The notes below the pieces were generated by a model. It made no database searches, was not told the origin of the DNA, and worked only from the letters and a program-made list of their open reading frames with translations. Shown piece after piece: positions 8,980 to 16,895 of a DNA stretch of 64,000 bases. This stretch comes from JAAYED01 sp040772225 (GTDB lineage Bacteria > Chloroflexota > Anaerolineae > UBA1429), in contig JAXGYO010000002.1 of assembly GCA_040772225.1 (NCBI GenBank), positions 496,001-560,000 of the forward strand. Reading direction: 5' to 3'. Numbering within the stretch: the stretch's first letter is position 1; each line of letters starts with the position of its first letter. The position numbers were made by a program, and so were the translations under genes.

Positions 8980-11445
8980 ATGCCCTTGAATCTCGTTGGT
9001 AGAGCCGGTGGTGAGTTGGATGTGCCACGTGTCGAGCGCGTGTCAGTGCATCAGGGGGCGCTTCAGGTAGATCCCGCTGCAGTGCGTGCGTTCACGCCAC
9101 CCTCCCGGCGAGTCGCCGAATCGCGGGGTTACCTGTACATCCTGTTAGCCACGGCAACCTCCGACTATCTACCGCCGGCAGTCACCAGCGAGCTGATGGC
9201 GCTAATCGGAGAGACTTATTATCAGCTGTCTGGCAGCATCACCCGCGGTCTGCGCGGTGCCCTTTTGGCAGCCAACGAGCATCTCGTCGAGCGTAACCTG
9301 CGAGCAGATCCATCGCACCGATCTCTGGCGGGCGCTGTGTGCGTCGTGGTACGCCAGGCGGACATGTATATCTCACAGATGGGTCCTGCTGTCGCCATTG
9401 TCGGTCGTGGCATGGACGCCCGCCGCTACCCGGAGCGCTCCGTTTGGGTGACCATGGAGCAACCGGTCGGTGTCGACCTGGACCGCGAGCCGCCGCTCGG
9501 GCTTCGCAAAGAGGCCGAACCAAGCCTATTCCACGCCAGCTATCGCGCCGATGACGTGCTTGTCCTGGCTTCGTCAGGCATCGTGCGCGAGGCCAGCGAA
9601 GGAGAGATCGCGGCCGCCAGCATGCGTACGGCCTATGACGATCTCACCGGTGCAATGCAGGATTTGGCAAACGGGCGCGATTTCTCGCTGCTTGTACTGC
9701 GCCCGGCGCGGCAAACGGCGGTCTCGGAGCCGCAGACTCCTGTCGTCACCACGCCCGGGCCCAGCGCATCAGAGATGGCAAGCCGGCAATCTGCATCGCC
9801 CGATATTGATCAGGGCAGCGGATTTGGCCGCACGCCGAACCGCGAGCTCCCCCAGGATCCCTTCGAGACGCCAGAAGTAATCCGCCTGGATCGCCAGACA
9901 GCCGCGCCATCGCAGGCGCAGGCAGCCCCGGTTAGCCGCTCCCCAATCGATGACACCGAGCAAAGCGATGATGCTTATGCCGACACGCTGTACGCGGACG
10001 AACCAGGGTCGCCCGTCTCCGGCCTCGAGCTTTCGGATGACGACCTGGAGCCGGTCGAGGCATGGGTCGACGATGATGTGGAGATCATTCACACCACTCG
10101 CCCCGCCCTCGATGTCAGCCAGATAACGGACGCTGTCGCAGAGCGTGCACGCAAATTGCGAGACGGCACCGAGAACGTCCTCCTCGGCGTCCTCCCCAAG
10201 GAGATACCGCCGCGCCCGATGGAGCGAGAGCGCACGGGTATCTCCGTGGGTGGCAAGGCGCTTGTGGCGGTCGCCATGATCATTCCGCTGATCGTGCTCT
10301 TTACCGTAGTCATGACGCGCGTACAGTACGATCGCGCCAGATCGGCTCAGTATTCAAACGCGATCAGCCAGGCGCAGTATCTCTATGACCTGGCCGTCCG
10401 GCAGGAAGATCTTCAGCTCAGGCGGGATGACCTCTATCGCGCCCTGACGGTGATCGACCAGGGTCTAGCACTCACGCCTGAGAATGTCGATTTGCAGGAT
10501 CTGCGACGGCGCGCACAGCACCAGATCGACCAGGTGGAAGGTGTGGAGCCGATCTATAACTTTGCCCGGTTGTACTATTTCGAGGATGGCCCGGCATCGC
10601 CCACAGACTCGTCACGCATCGCTGTTCACGGCAAAGACGTGATGGTCCTGAACCGCGGCAGCGATCGCGTCTACCGTTTCTTTCTTAACGATGTAGGCGA
10701 TGCTCTGCAACCAGTCGAGGCCAACCCGGTGATCGTCAGAAAGGGTGACGTCCTCGATGGGGAAACCGTGACCGATCTGATTGATCTCAACTATATGGCG
10801 AGTGAAGGCAGCCAGTCGCTGCCGCGGTTCATCATCCTGGACCGTTCTGGCCGGCTGCTCAGTTATGACGCGCACAGGGGCCTGCGATCGCAGCCTGTTG
10901 GCAATGCGGACCTCTGGCTCAGCCCGCAGGCCATCGGCAGCTTTTTCGGCAATCTGTACGTCCTCGATCCCCTCCTGGGGCGTCTGTTCAAGTATCTGCC
11001 CTCCAACAACGAATACGTCAAAACACCTCTGGACTATTTCGATGCTGCGTTGGGCGTCGATCTCACGGGCGCCGTCGACATGGCCATAGACTCGAGCGTG
11101 TACATCCTCTTTGCAGATGGAACGATCAAGAAATACAACAATGGCCAGCAGGTGGACTTTGGCATGCGCGGTTTTTACGGCACCATGCGCAGCCCCGTCG
11201 CCATCTATGTCAGCGGGGGTCCATCGGAGGACGCAGTTGGGTATGTCTATGTGGCTGACGCTGGGAACGATCGTATTCTCCAGTTCACCAAAGACGGCGA
11301 TTTCATCCGGCAGTTCCGGGCGATCGAGAGCGAACCCTATATGGACAACCTGCGAGGCTTGTACGTGGACGAAACGGAGCGGCGCATGTATCTGGTCAGC
11401 GGTCAGCACTTTGTGCTCTGCACACTCCCCGCGATGAGCCAATGA
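8980..11445 (+). CDS. Membrane protein with PP2C-like domain and C-terminal beta-propeller
   Basis: An 821-residue protein starting at ATG 8980, behind a CGGAGGG site; the open frame extends back into guaA but this start is clear. Residues about 1-250 resemble a PP2C/SpoIIE-type phosphatase fold (a GAVCVVV-x-ADMYISQMG strand pair, and DDVLVLASSGIVRE near the end), although the acidic metal ligands are poorly kept. Then come a Pro/Asp/Glu-rich linker (about 250-400), one membrane helix (about 424-447), a helical region, and repeated blades such as GYVYVADAGNDRILQF that indicate an NHL/beta-propeller sensor outside the cell. The layout suggests an outside sensor coupled to a cytosolic phosphatase-like module. 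It lies 13 bases before tsaD. No substrate can be named. Confidence 0.65.
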   Translation: MPLNLVGRAGGELDVPRVERVSVHQGALQVDPAAVRAFTPPSRRVAESRGYLYILLATATSDYLPPAVTSELMALIGETYYQLSGSITRGLRGALLAANEHLVERNLRADPSHRSLAGAVCVVVRQADMYISQMGPAVAIVGRGMDARRYPERSVWVTMEQPVGVDLDREPPLGLRKEAEPSLFHASYRADDVLVLASSGIVREASEGEIAAASMRTAYDDLTGAMQDLANGRDFSLLVLRPARQTAVSEPQTPVVTTPGPSASEMASRQSASPDIDQGSGFGRTPNRELPQDPFETPEVIRLDRQTAAPSQAQAAPVSRSPIDDTEQSDDAYADTLYADEPGSPVSGLELSDDDLEPVEAWVDDDVEIIHTTRPALDVSQITDAVAERARKLRDGTENVLLGVLPKEIPPRPMERERTGISVGGKALVAVAMIIPLIVLFTVVMTRVQYDRARSAQYSNAISQAQYLYDLAVRQEDLQLRRDDLYRALTVIDQGLALTPENVDLQDLRRRAQHQIDQVEGVEPIYNFARLYYFEDGPASPTDSSRIAVHGKDVMVLNRGSDRVYRFFLNDVGDALQPVEANPVIVRKGDVLDGETVTDLIDLNYMASEGSQSLPRFIILDRSGRLLSYDAHRGLRSQPVGNADLWLSPQAIGSFFGNLYVLDPLLGRLFKYLPSNNEYVKTPLDYFDAALGVDLTGAVDMAIDSSVYILFADGTIKKYNNGQQVDFGMRGFYGTMRSPVAIYVSGGPSEDAVGYVYVADAGNDRILQFTKDGDFIRQFRAIESEPYMDNLRGLYVDETERRMYLVSGQHFVLCTLPAMSQ

Positions 11446-11458
11446 GAGGCAGCGACGC

Positions 11459-12529
11459 ATGACCTACATCCTCGCGATTGAGACCTCCTGCGACGAAACC
11501 TCGGCAGCTGTGGTTCAAGATGGCCGCCATGTGCTGTCCTGCGCCGTGGCGTCGCAGGTCAAACTGCACCGTCAATACGGCGGCGTGTTTCCAGAGATGG
11601 CCTCACGCGAGCACATATTGGCAATTACACCCACTGTCCGCGAGACGATGGTACAGGCCGGCCTGGAGTGGCCCGACCTGGCGGCCATCGCGACGGTCAA
11701 TGGACCGGGGTTGGCGGGTTCCTTGCTCGTGGGGGTGAACTTTGCCAAGGCCCTCTCTGCCGCCACAGGAGTCCCCCTCCTCGGCATCAACCATATGGAG
11801 GGCCACATCTATGCCAACTGGCTGCGCTATGACGGCGGGCCCGAGACCGACCCGCCTTTTCCCCTGATCTGCCTGATCGTGTCAGGGGGGCATACCGAAT
11901 TGGTCTTGATGCGCGATCATCTGCAGTATGAACGCCTGGGCGGCACGATCGATGATGCGGCCGGTGAGGCTTTTGACAAGGTAGCCCGGCTGCTTGGGCT
12001 CGCGTACCCCGGGGGCCCGGCCATCGAGCGCGTGGCAAAGGACGGCGATCGCGCGGCCTTTGATTTTCCGCGTGCCCTCAGCGTAGGCGCCTATGATTTT
12101 TCCTTTAGCGGCCTCAAAACCGCGGTGCTTCGCGTGGTGCAGGATCTGCAACGACAGCAGGGCGTTGAGGTACCGGAGCGCGGAGTGAAGCTGGCCGATG
12201 CAGGTATCGCCGAGACAGAGGGCGTGCTGCCGGTCCCCGATCTGGCCGCCAGCTTTCAGGAGGCGCTCGTCGACGCACTGGTCAGCAAGACCCTCCGCGC
12301 ATTGAGCGATCACCATGCGGTGCAATTGCTCGTCGCTGGAGGTGTTGCCGCGAACGGACGACTCCGCCAGGAGCTAGAGTCGCGGGTCCAGGTTCCTGTC
12401 AGGTATCCGCCTATCCGCTACTGTACTGACAACGCCGCCATGATGGGTGCCGCCGCCTACTATCGCTATCTCGCTGGCGAACGCGCGACGCTGGCACTGG
12501 ATGTTCAGCCAGGCCTCGCCCTGATTTAG
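11459..12529 (+). CDS. tsaD: tRNA N6-adenosine threonylcarbamoyltransferase TsaD
   Basis: A 356-residue ASKHA-fold protein that transfers the threonylcarbamoyl group to A37 of ANN-reading tRNAs, working with TsaB, TsaC and TsaE (none of which is in this window). The N-terminus ILAIETSCDETS, the metal-binding His112 and His116 in NHMEGHIYAN, FSFSGLKTAV and the late Asp in YCTDNAAMMG are all present. Length is normal. It follows the PP2C/propeller gene by 13 bases and precedes the alkyltransferase-like gene by 8. Confidence 0.96.
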   Translation: MTYILAIETSCDETSAAVVQDGRHVLSCAVASQVKLHRQYGGVFPEMASREHILAITPTVRETMVQAGLEWPDLAAIATVNGPGLAGSLLVGVNFAKALSAATGVPLLGINHMEGHIYANWLRYDGGPETDPPFPLICLIVSGGHTELVLMRDHLQYERLGGTIDDAAGEAFDKVARLLGLAYPGGPAIERVAKDGDRAAFDFPRALSVGAYDFSFSGLKTAVLRVVQDLQRQQGVEVPERGVKLADAGIAETEGVLPVPDLAASFQEALVDALVSKTLRALSDHHAVQLLVAGGVAANGRLRQELESRVQVPVRYPPIRYCTDNAAMMGAAAYYRYLAGERATLALDVQPGLALI

Positions 12530-12537
12530 AGGGCCCC

Positions 12538-12870
12538 ATGGAAGAAGGTGTGTTCGCTCGCATCTACGCGCTTCTGGCCACAGTGCCTCCCGGGCGCGTG
12601 GTGTCTTACGGTGAGCTCGCACGGGCTGTCGGAATGCGTCAGGGGGCGCGTGTCGTGGGTTGGGCGATGCGCTCCTGTCCCGAGGACTTGCCATGGCATC
12701 GGGTTGTAAACGCCCGCGGAGAGATCAGCAGGCGAGCCACAGAAGAGCACGAGGAACTGCAGCGCGCTATGCTGGAGGATGAACGGGTGGCCTTCGGAGC
12801 ACACGACAGGATAGACATGCGTACCTTCGGCTGGCGTTTCGACACCATCGAAAACGGGAACACCTCGTGA
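12538..12870 (+). CDS. Alkyltransferase-like (ATL) DNA-binding protein
   Basis: A 110-residue protein equal to the DNA-binding domain of O6-methylguanine-DNA methyltransferase: FARIYALLATVPPGRVVSYGELA followed by the active-site region. The methyl-accepting Cys of the PCHRV motif is Trp53 (LPWHRVV). This makes it an ATL protein, which binds O6-alkylguanine without repairing it and hands the lesion to nucleotide excision repair. The stop overlaps the start of the next gene (molybdopterin oxidoreductase) by four bases. That coupling is probably transcriptional economy rather than shared function. Confidence 0.85.
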   Translation: MEEGVFARIYALLATVPPGRVVSYGELARAVGMRQGARVVGWAMRSCPEDLPWHRVVNARGEISRRATEEHEELQRAMLEDERVAFGAHDRIDMRTFGWRFDTIENGNTS

Positions 12871-14969
12871 CCACGAAGCAGATCCCGTTCACCTGCACAC
12901 TCGATTGCGGAAGCCGCTGTGAGCTGGTCGCCTGCGTCGAGGATGGCCAAGTGGTACGGATCGACACACCTTCTGGCCGGGAAGACTCGGTCCAGTTCCC
13001 GCGACTGATCCCCTGCGTTCGCGGCCGAGCGCACCGCCGCATCCTGGAGGCGCGCGATAGGGTGCTCTCTCCCCTGGTTCGCAGCGGGGCGCGAGGCGCC
13101 GGCGAGTGGCGCCACGTATCCTGGGACACGGCTCTGGACCTGGTGGCGGAGCGTCTTTCAGACGCCCTGACGACGCATGGGCCAGCTTCCATACTGCACG
13201 CCACTGGAGCCGGTTCAATCTCGGGACGCGGCCTCAGCGGCGAAGCAGCGTCACAGCGCTTTTTTTCGTACTGGGCACCGGTGACCGAGATCTCAGGCAA
13301 TATGTCGGTGCACAACACGATCATGGTGCAGCGCTGGATGCTGGGCCGGCATCTTCCAGGGAGCGATCGTGCCACGCTTCTGAACAGCCGCCTCATTCTC
13401 CTGTGGGGCCACAACCCTGCCGAGACACACATGGGCCCCAACACGGCGCATTTCGTGGCCGAAGCGAGAGACCGCGGGGCACGCGTCATTCTCATCGACC
13501 CACGGCTCACCGATTCAAGCGTGCTGGCAGACGAGTGGATCCCATTGCGACCCGGGACGGATGCGGCCCTGGCGGCAGGCATGGCCTGGGTCATCATCAG
13601 CGAAGAACTGCAAGATACGGACTTTATCGAGCGCTGCGTCGCAGGATACGACATGTATCAGCGCTACATCCTGGGCACGAGCGATGGCCAGGCCAAGACA
13701 CCAGCATGGGCGGAACCGATCACTGGCGTTCCGTCCGAGACCATCATCCGCCTGGCACGCTGCTATGCTACCGAGCGCCCTGCTGCCCTGCTCGCGGGAT
13801 GGGGCCCACAGCGCGCCCGCTACGGCGAGCAGTCCGCGCGCGCGCTGATCGCACTGGCCTGTGTCAGCGGGAACGTCGGACTCCCTGGCGGCGGTGTCGG
13901 TGGTTACGGTACGCGAGGCGGCGATGCCTTTGGTGTCCCTTCCCTCCCCAGGGGCTCCCACGCGCCTGGCAAACGGCTTCCGCCCGGTTCATGGGCGCCC
14001 TACATTTTGGAGGACCGGCTCCATCCGCGGCCTCAGATGTTGTACGTCGTGGCCAGCAACCTGGTCAATCGCAGCCAGGCCAGTACCACGTGCCTGAGCG
14101 CCCTGGAACGAATACCTTTCGTCGTGGTGCAGGACCCCTTTATGACACCCACAGCGCGCCACGCCGACGTGGTTCTCCCTGTTACCATAGAACTCGAGCG
14201 CGCCGACATTGTCTCGTCCTGGGGACACGACAGCCACATCTTTCTCAGCCAGGCTGCGGTGGAGCCCGCGGGCGAGTCGCACAGCGATTACTGGGTGATG
14301 GCGCAACTGGCCAGGCGACTGGGCATTTATGACAAGTACACCGAGGGGCGTGACGAAGAGCAATGGCTCGACGCCATCAAGAGCGCCATGCCGCTCCCGT
14401 GGGATGAGGCAGCCCGAGAGGGCCTGCTGCGCTGTGATCCCCCTCCCCGCGAGGAGTTACAGGCCTTCCGCGCTGATCCGCCGGGGCATCCTCTGGCCAC
14501 CCGTTCCGGCCGGATCGAGTTGGCCAATGTCGACGCGCTTTCCTGTGGACTGCCGCTGGTTCCAGAGTATGTCCCTGCCCATCCCCCGGTCGATGGGTAT
14601 CCGCTCCAACTGGTAACACCCCACTTCAAGACGCGGTCGAATTCGTGTCTGGCGGCCAATCCCTGGTTGCAGCGCATGGCTCCCCACGCGGTGTCGGTCA
14701 GCACGGCGGACGCCCAGTCCTGTGGCATTATCGATGGAGACCTGGTACTTGTTTCCTCTCCTCATGGCACGATCAGGATTCGGGCGCGTGTCACGGAGGG
14801 CATCATGCCCGGCGTGGTCTCTGTCCCCCAGGGCACATGGATTGAACTGGATGACACAGGGATAGACATCGGCGGCTGTGCCAACACACTCACCGATCCG
14901 GTGCTGTCGCCGGCCGGCGGCCCGTCCACACACACCGCCTGGGTGCGGCTGGAGCGAGTCAATGACTGA
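12867..14969 (+). CDS. Molybdopterin oxidoreductase catalytic subunit (DMSO reductase family)
   Basis: A 700-residue member of the DMSO-reductase family. The N-terminal [4Fe-4S] motif is complete: Cys10, Cys14, Cys18 (C-x3-C-x3-C) and Cys50. The LLWGHNPAETHMG block and the C-terminal dinucleotide-binding domain (HTAWVRLE end) are typical of DmsA-like enzymes. Unlike periplasmic DmsA it has no twin-arginine signal: the protein starts MTTKQIPFTC, directly at the cluster. A cytoplasmic enzyme is therefore inferred. The start overlaps the ATL gene (ATGA) and the stop overlaps the Fe-S subunit gene. The physiological substrate cannot be assigned. Although selA follows, the frame contains no in-frame UGA. 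Confidence 0.85.
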   Translation: MTTKQIPFTCTLDCGSRCELVACVEDGQVVRIDTPSGREDSVQFPRLIPCVRGRAHRRILEARDRVLSPLVRSGARGAGEWRHVSWDTALDLVAERLSDALTTHGPASILHATGAGSISGRGLSGEAASQRFFSYWAPVTEISGNMSVHNTIMVQRWMLGRHLPGSDRATLLNSRLILLWGHNPAETHMGPNTAHFVAEARDRGARVILIDPRLTDSSVLADEWIPLRPGTDAALAAGMAWVIISEELQDTDFIERCVAGYDMYQRYILGTSDGQAKTPAWAEPITGVPSETIIRLARCYATERPAALLAGWGPQRARYGEQSARALIALACVSGNVGLPGGGVGGYGTRGGDAFGVPSLPRGSHAPGKRLPPGSWAPYILEDRLHPRPQMLYVVASNLVNRSQASTTCLSALERIPFVVVQDPFMTPTARHADVVLPVTIELERADIVSSWGHDSHIFLSQAAVEPAGESHSDYWVMAQLARRLGIYDKYTEGRDEEQWLDAIKSAMPLPWDEAAREGLLRCDPPPREELQAFRADPPGHPLATRSGRIELANVDALSCGLPLVPEYVPAHPPVDGYPLQLVTPHFKTRSNSCLAANPWLQRMAPHAVSVSTADAQSCGIIDGDLVLVSSPHGTIRIRARVTEGIMPGVVSVPQGTWIELDDTGIDIGGCANTLTDPVLSPAGGPSTHTAWVRLERVND

Positions 14970-15501
14970 TCACCCTGCACAGCGCGTGTTTTATGTCGAC
15001 CTGTCTCGATGTACGGGCTGTGACACCTGCGTTATCGCCTGCAAGGATCGTGCCAACCTTGCCGACGAGATGGACTGGATCCGCGTCGAACGACAGGAGA
15101 CGGGCGTATTCCCAGGCGTGCACCTTACCTTTCGCGTCGTCCACTGCTTTCACTGCGCCCGTCCTGCCTGTCTGAAAGCCTGCCCGGTTTCGGCAATCGG
15201 ACGAGACAATGCCGGGTGGGTTCAGATCGACGCGACGCGTTGTACCGGCTGCGGAGCCTGTATTGCCGCATGTCCCTTTGACGCCGTGACGCTCGGCGCC
15301 GATGGGCTTGCGACCAAGTGCGATGGTTGCGCCGATCAAGTGGCTGGCGGGCTGGAGCCGACCTGTGTCCGGGCCTGTCCCATGCGTGCGCTTTTTTTCT
15401 GCGATCCGGCAACCATTACTCGCCCGCGCATCGCCGATCCCAGCTGGAACGATCATGGCATAGGCCCGTGCGTGCGGTACGGGATACGACCCGGACTGTG
15501 A
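14962..15501 (+). CDS. DmsB-like four-cluster ferredoxin subunit
   Basis: A 179-residue electron-transfer subunit. Four cysteine groups are visible: Cys17-x2-C-x2-C-x3-C (RCTGCDTCVIAC), a CFHCARPACLKACP group, RCTGCGACIAACP, and CDGC followed by PTCVRACP. This is the four-[4Fe-4S] arrangement of DmsB/PhsB/NrfC-type subunits. The ATG at 14962 overlaps the end of the catalytic gene, and the upstream extension of the frame is excluded. No DmsC-like membrane anchor follows. The pair is thus probably soluble and may exchange electrons with another soluble carrier. Confidence 0.88.
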   Translation: MTDHPAQRVFYVDLSRCTGCDTCVIACKDRANLADEMDWIRVERQETGVFPGVHLTFRVVHCFHCARPACLKACPVSAIGRDNAGWVQIDATRCTGCGACIAACPFDAVTLGADGLATKCDGCADQVAGGLEPTCVRACPMRALFFCDPATITRPRIADPSWNDHGIGPCVRYGIRPGL

Positions 15502-15512
15502 GGAACAGTGAT

Positions 15513-16889
15513 ATGGCTGATGTTCAGGATAGACTGAGATCTCTGCCGAGCGTGGACGCGCTACTAAAGACGGAAACGTCCGCCAGCATGGTAGAGACAC
15601 ACGGCCGCGCGGCCAGCGTGCAGGCGTTACGTGCCGCTCTCGAGGAGGCCCGCAGCACGATTCTGGAAGGCGCGGACGTGCCATCCGATGCCGCGATCCT
15701 CGAGCGCGCCAGGGCACTGGCAGCGGTGGCTCAAGCGCCCACGCTCAAACCCGTGATCAATGCCACCGGCGTCATCTTGCACACCAACCTGGGTAGGGCC
15801 CCCTTGAGTGCGGATGTCATCTCCGCGATGAGAGAGGTGGCCGAAGGCTACAGCAACCTGGAATATGATCTGGAGGCCGGGCACAGAGGCTCGCGCTACG
15901 TCCATGCCGAGGGATTGCTGTGCCAGCTCACCGGCGCCGAGGCAGCGCTCGTGGTGAACAACAACGCGGGCGCGGTCCTGCTGGCGCTATCGGCGCTGGC
16001 GCGCGACGCCGAGGTCATCATCTCTCGCGGACAACTGGTAGAGATCGGCGGTGGTTTCCGTATCCCGGATGTAATGGCGCAGAGCGGTGCCCGCCTGGTG
16101 GAGATCGGCACCACCAACCGCACCTACCTGCGTGACTATGCGTCAGCCATTGGCGATCGTACCGCAGCGCTGATGCGCGTCCATACCAGCAACTTTCGCC
16201 TTCAGGGTTTCGTCCATCAGCCGGAGGCCTCCCAGCTCGCCGAGTTGGCCCACAGCCGCGGCCTGCTGCTCCTGGACGACCTGGGGAGCGGCACGCTCCT
16301 CGATACCTCGCGGTATGGCTTGCCGCACGAGCCTACGGTCCAGGAGAGCCTGACGGCAGGCGCCGACCTGGTGTCCTTCAGCGGAGACAAGTTGCTAGGC
16401 GGCCCTCAGGCTGGCCTCCTGGTGGGGCGCACCGAGATCATTGCACGACTGCGAGAGTACCCCCTGACGAGAGCGCTGCGGGTAGACAAGGGTACCTTGG
16501 CCGGTGTTCAGGCCAACCTGATGCACTATGTGCGCCAGGAGGCTGAAACCGCGATCCCGATCTGGCGGATGATGTCGCTTACCCAGGAACAAGTTCAGGC
16601 TGAGGCGCAGAGTCTACTTGAAGCGATGGGCCGGTGTAGCCACAGTTGCGAGTTGATCCCGGGGCGGTCCATGGTTGGTGGTGGCTCGTTGCCGGAGGAA
16701 TCGCTGCCCACCATGCTCCTGGCCTTGCCGCCCTGCGATGCAGACGCTATGGCGATGCAACTACGGCTGGGTACGCCTGCGGTGGTGGCTCGCATTCAGG
16801 ATGGTCGTGTCGTCCTCGATCTACGCACTGTGTCTCCAGGGGAGGTGCCGCACCTGGCGCACCGCCTTGAGCAGGTACTCGCACCCTAG
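15513..16889 (+). CDS. selA: L-seryl-tRNA(Sec) selenium transferase SelA
   Basis: A 458-residue PLP enzyme that converts seryl-tRNA(Sec) to selenocysteyl-tRNA(Sec) with selenophosphate. The start is ATG 15513 after an AGGAA site. Family markers are the LRSLPSVDALL opening, INATGVILHTNLGRAPLS, and the PLP lysine in SGDKLLGGPQAG. Length is standard. It follows the Fe-S subunit by 11 bases. SelB, SelD and selC are not in the window. The presence of SelA implies UGA-encoded selenoproteins elsewhere, so an annotator should look for genes truncated at UGA in this genome. Confidence 0.95.
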   Translation: MADVQDRLRSLPSVDALLKTETSASMVETHGRAASVQALRAALEEARSTILEGADVPSDAAILERARALAAVAQAPTLKPVINATGVILHTNLGRAPLSADVISAMREVAEGYSNLEYDLEAGHRGSRYVHAEGLLCQLTGAEAALVVNNNAGAVLLALSALARDAEVIISRGQLVEIGGGFRIPDVMAQSGARLVEIGTTNRTYLRDYASAIGDRTAALMRVHTSNFRLQGFVHQPEASQLAELAHSRGLLLLDDLGSGTLLDTSRYGLPHEPTVQESLTAGADLVSFSGDKLLGGPQAGLLVGRTEIIARLREYPLTRALRVDKGTLAGVQANLMHYVRQEAETAIPIWRMMSLTQEQVQAEAQSLLEAMGRCSHSCELIPGRSMVGGGSLPEESLPTMLLALPPCDADAMAMQLRLGTPAVVARIQDGRVVLDLRTVSPGEVPHLAHRLEQVLAP

Positions 16890-16895
16890 CCAGAC

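Noticed and set aside
13106..14332. Alternative + strand frame of 408 codons inside the molybdopterin oxidoreductase
   Set aside because: Arg/Pro-rich shadow without motifs; the in-frame gene carries the full Fe-S motif and family blocks.
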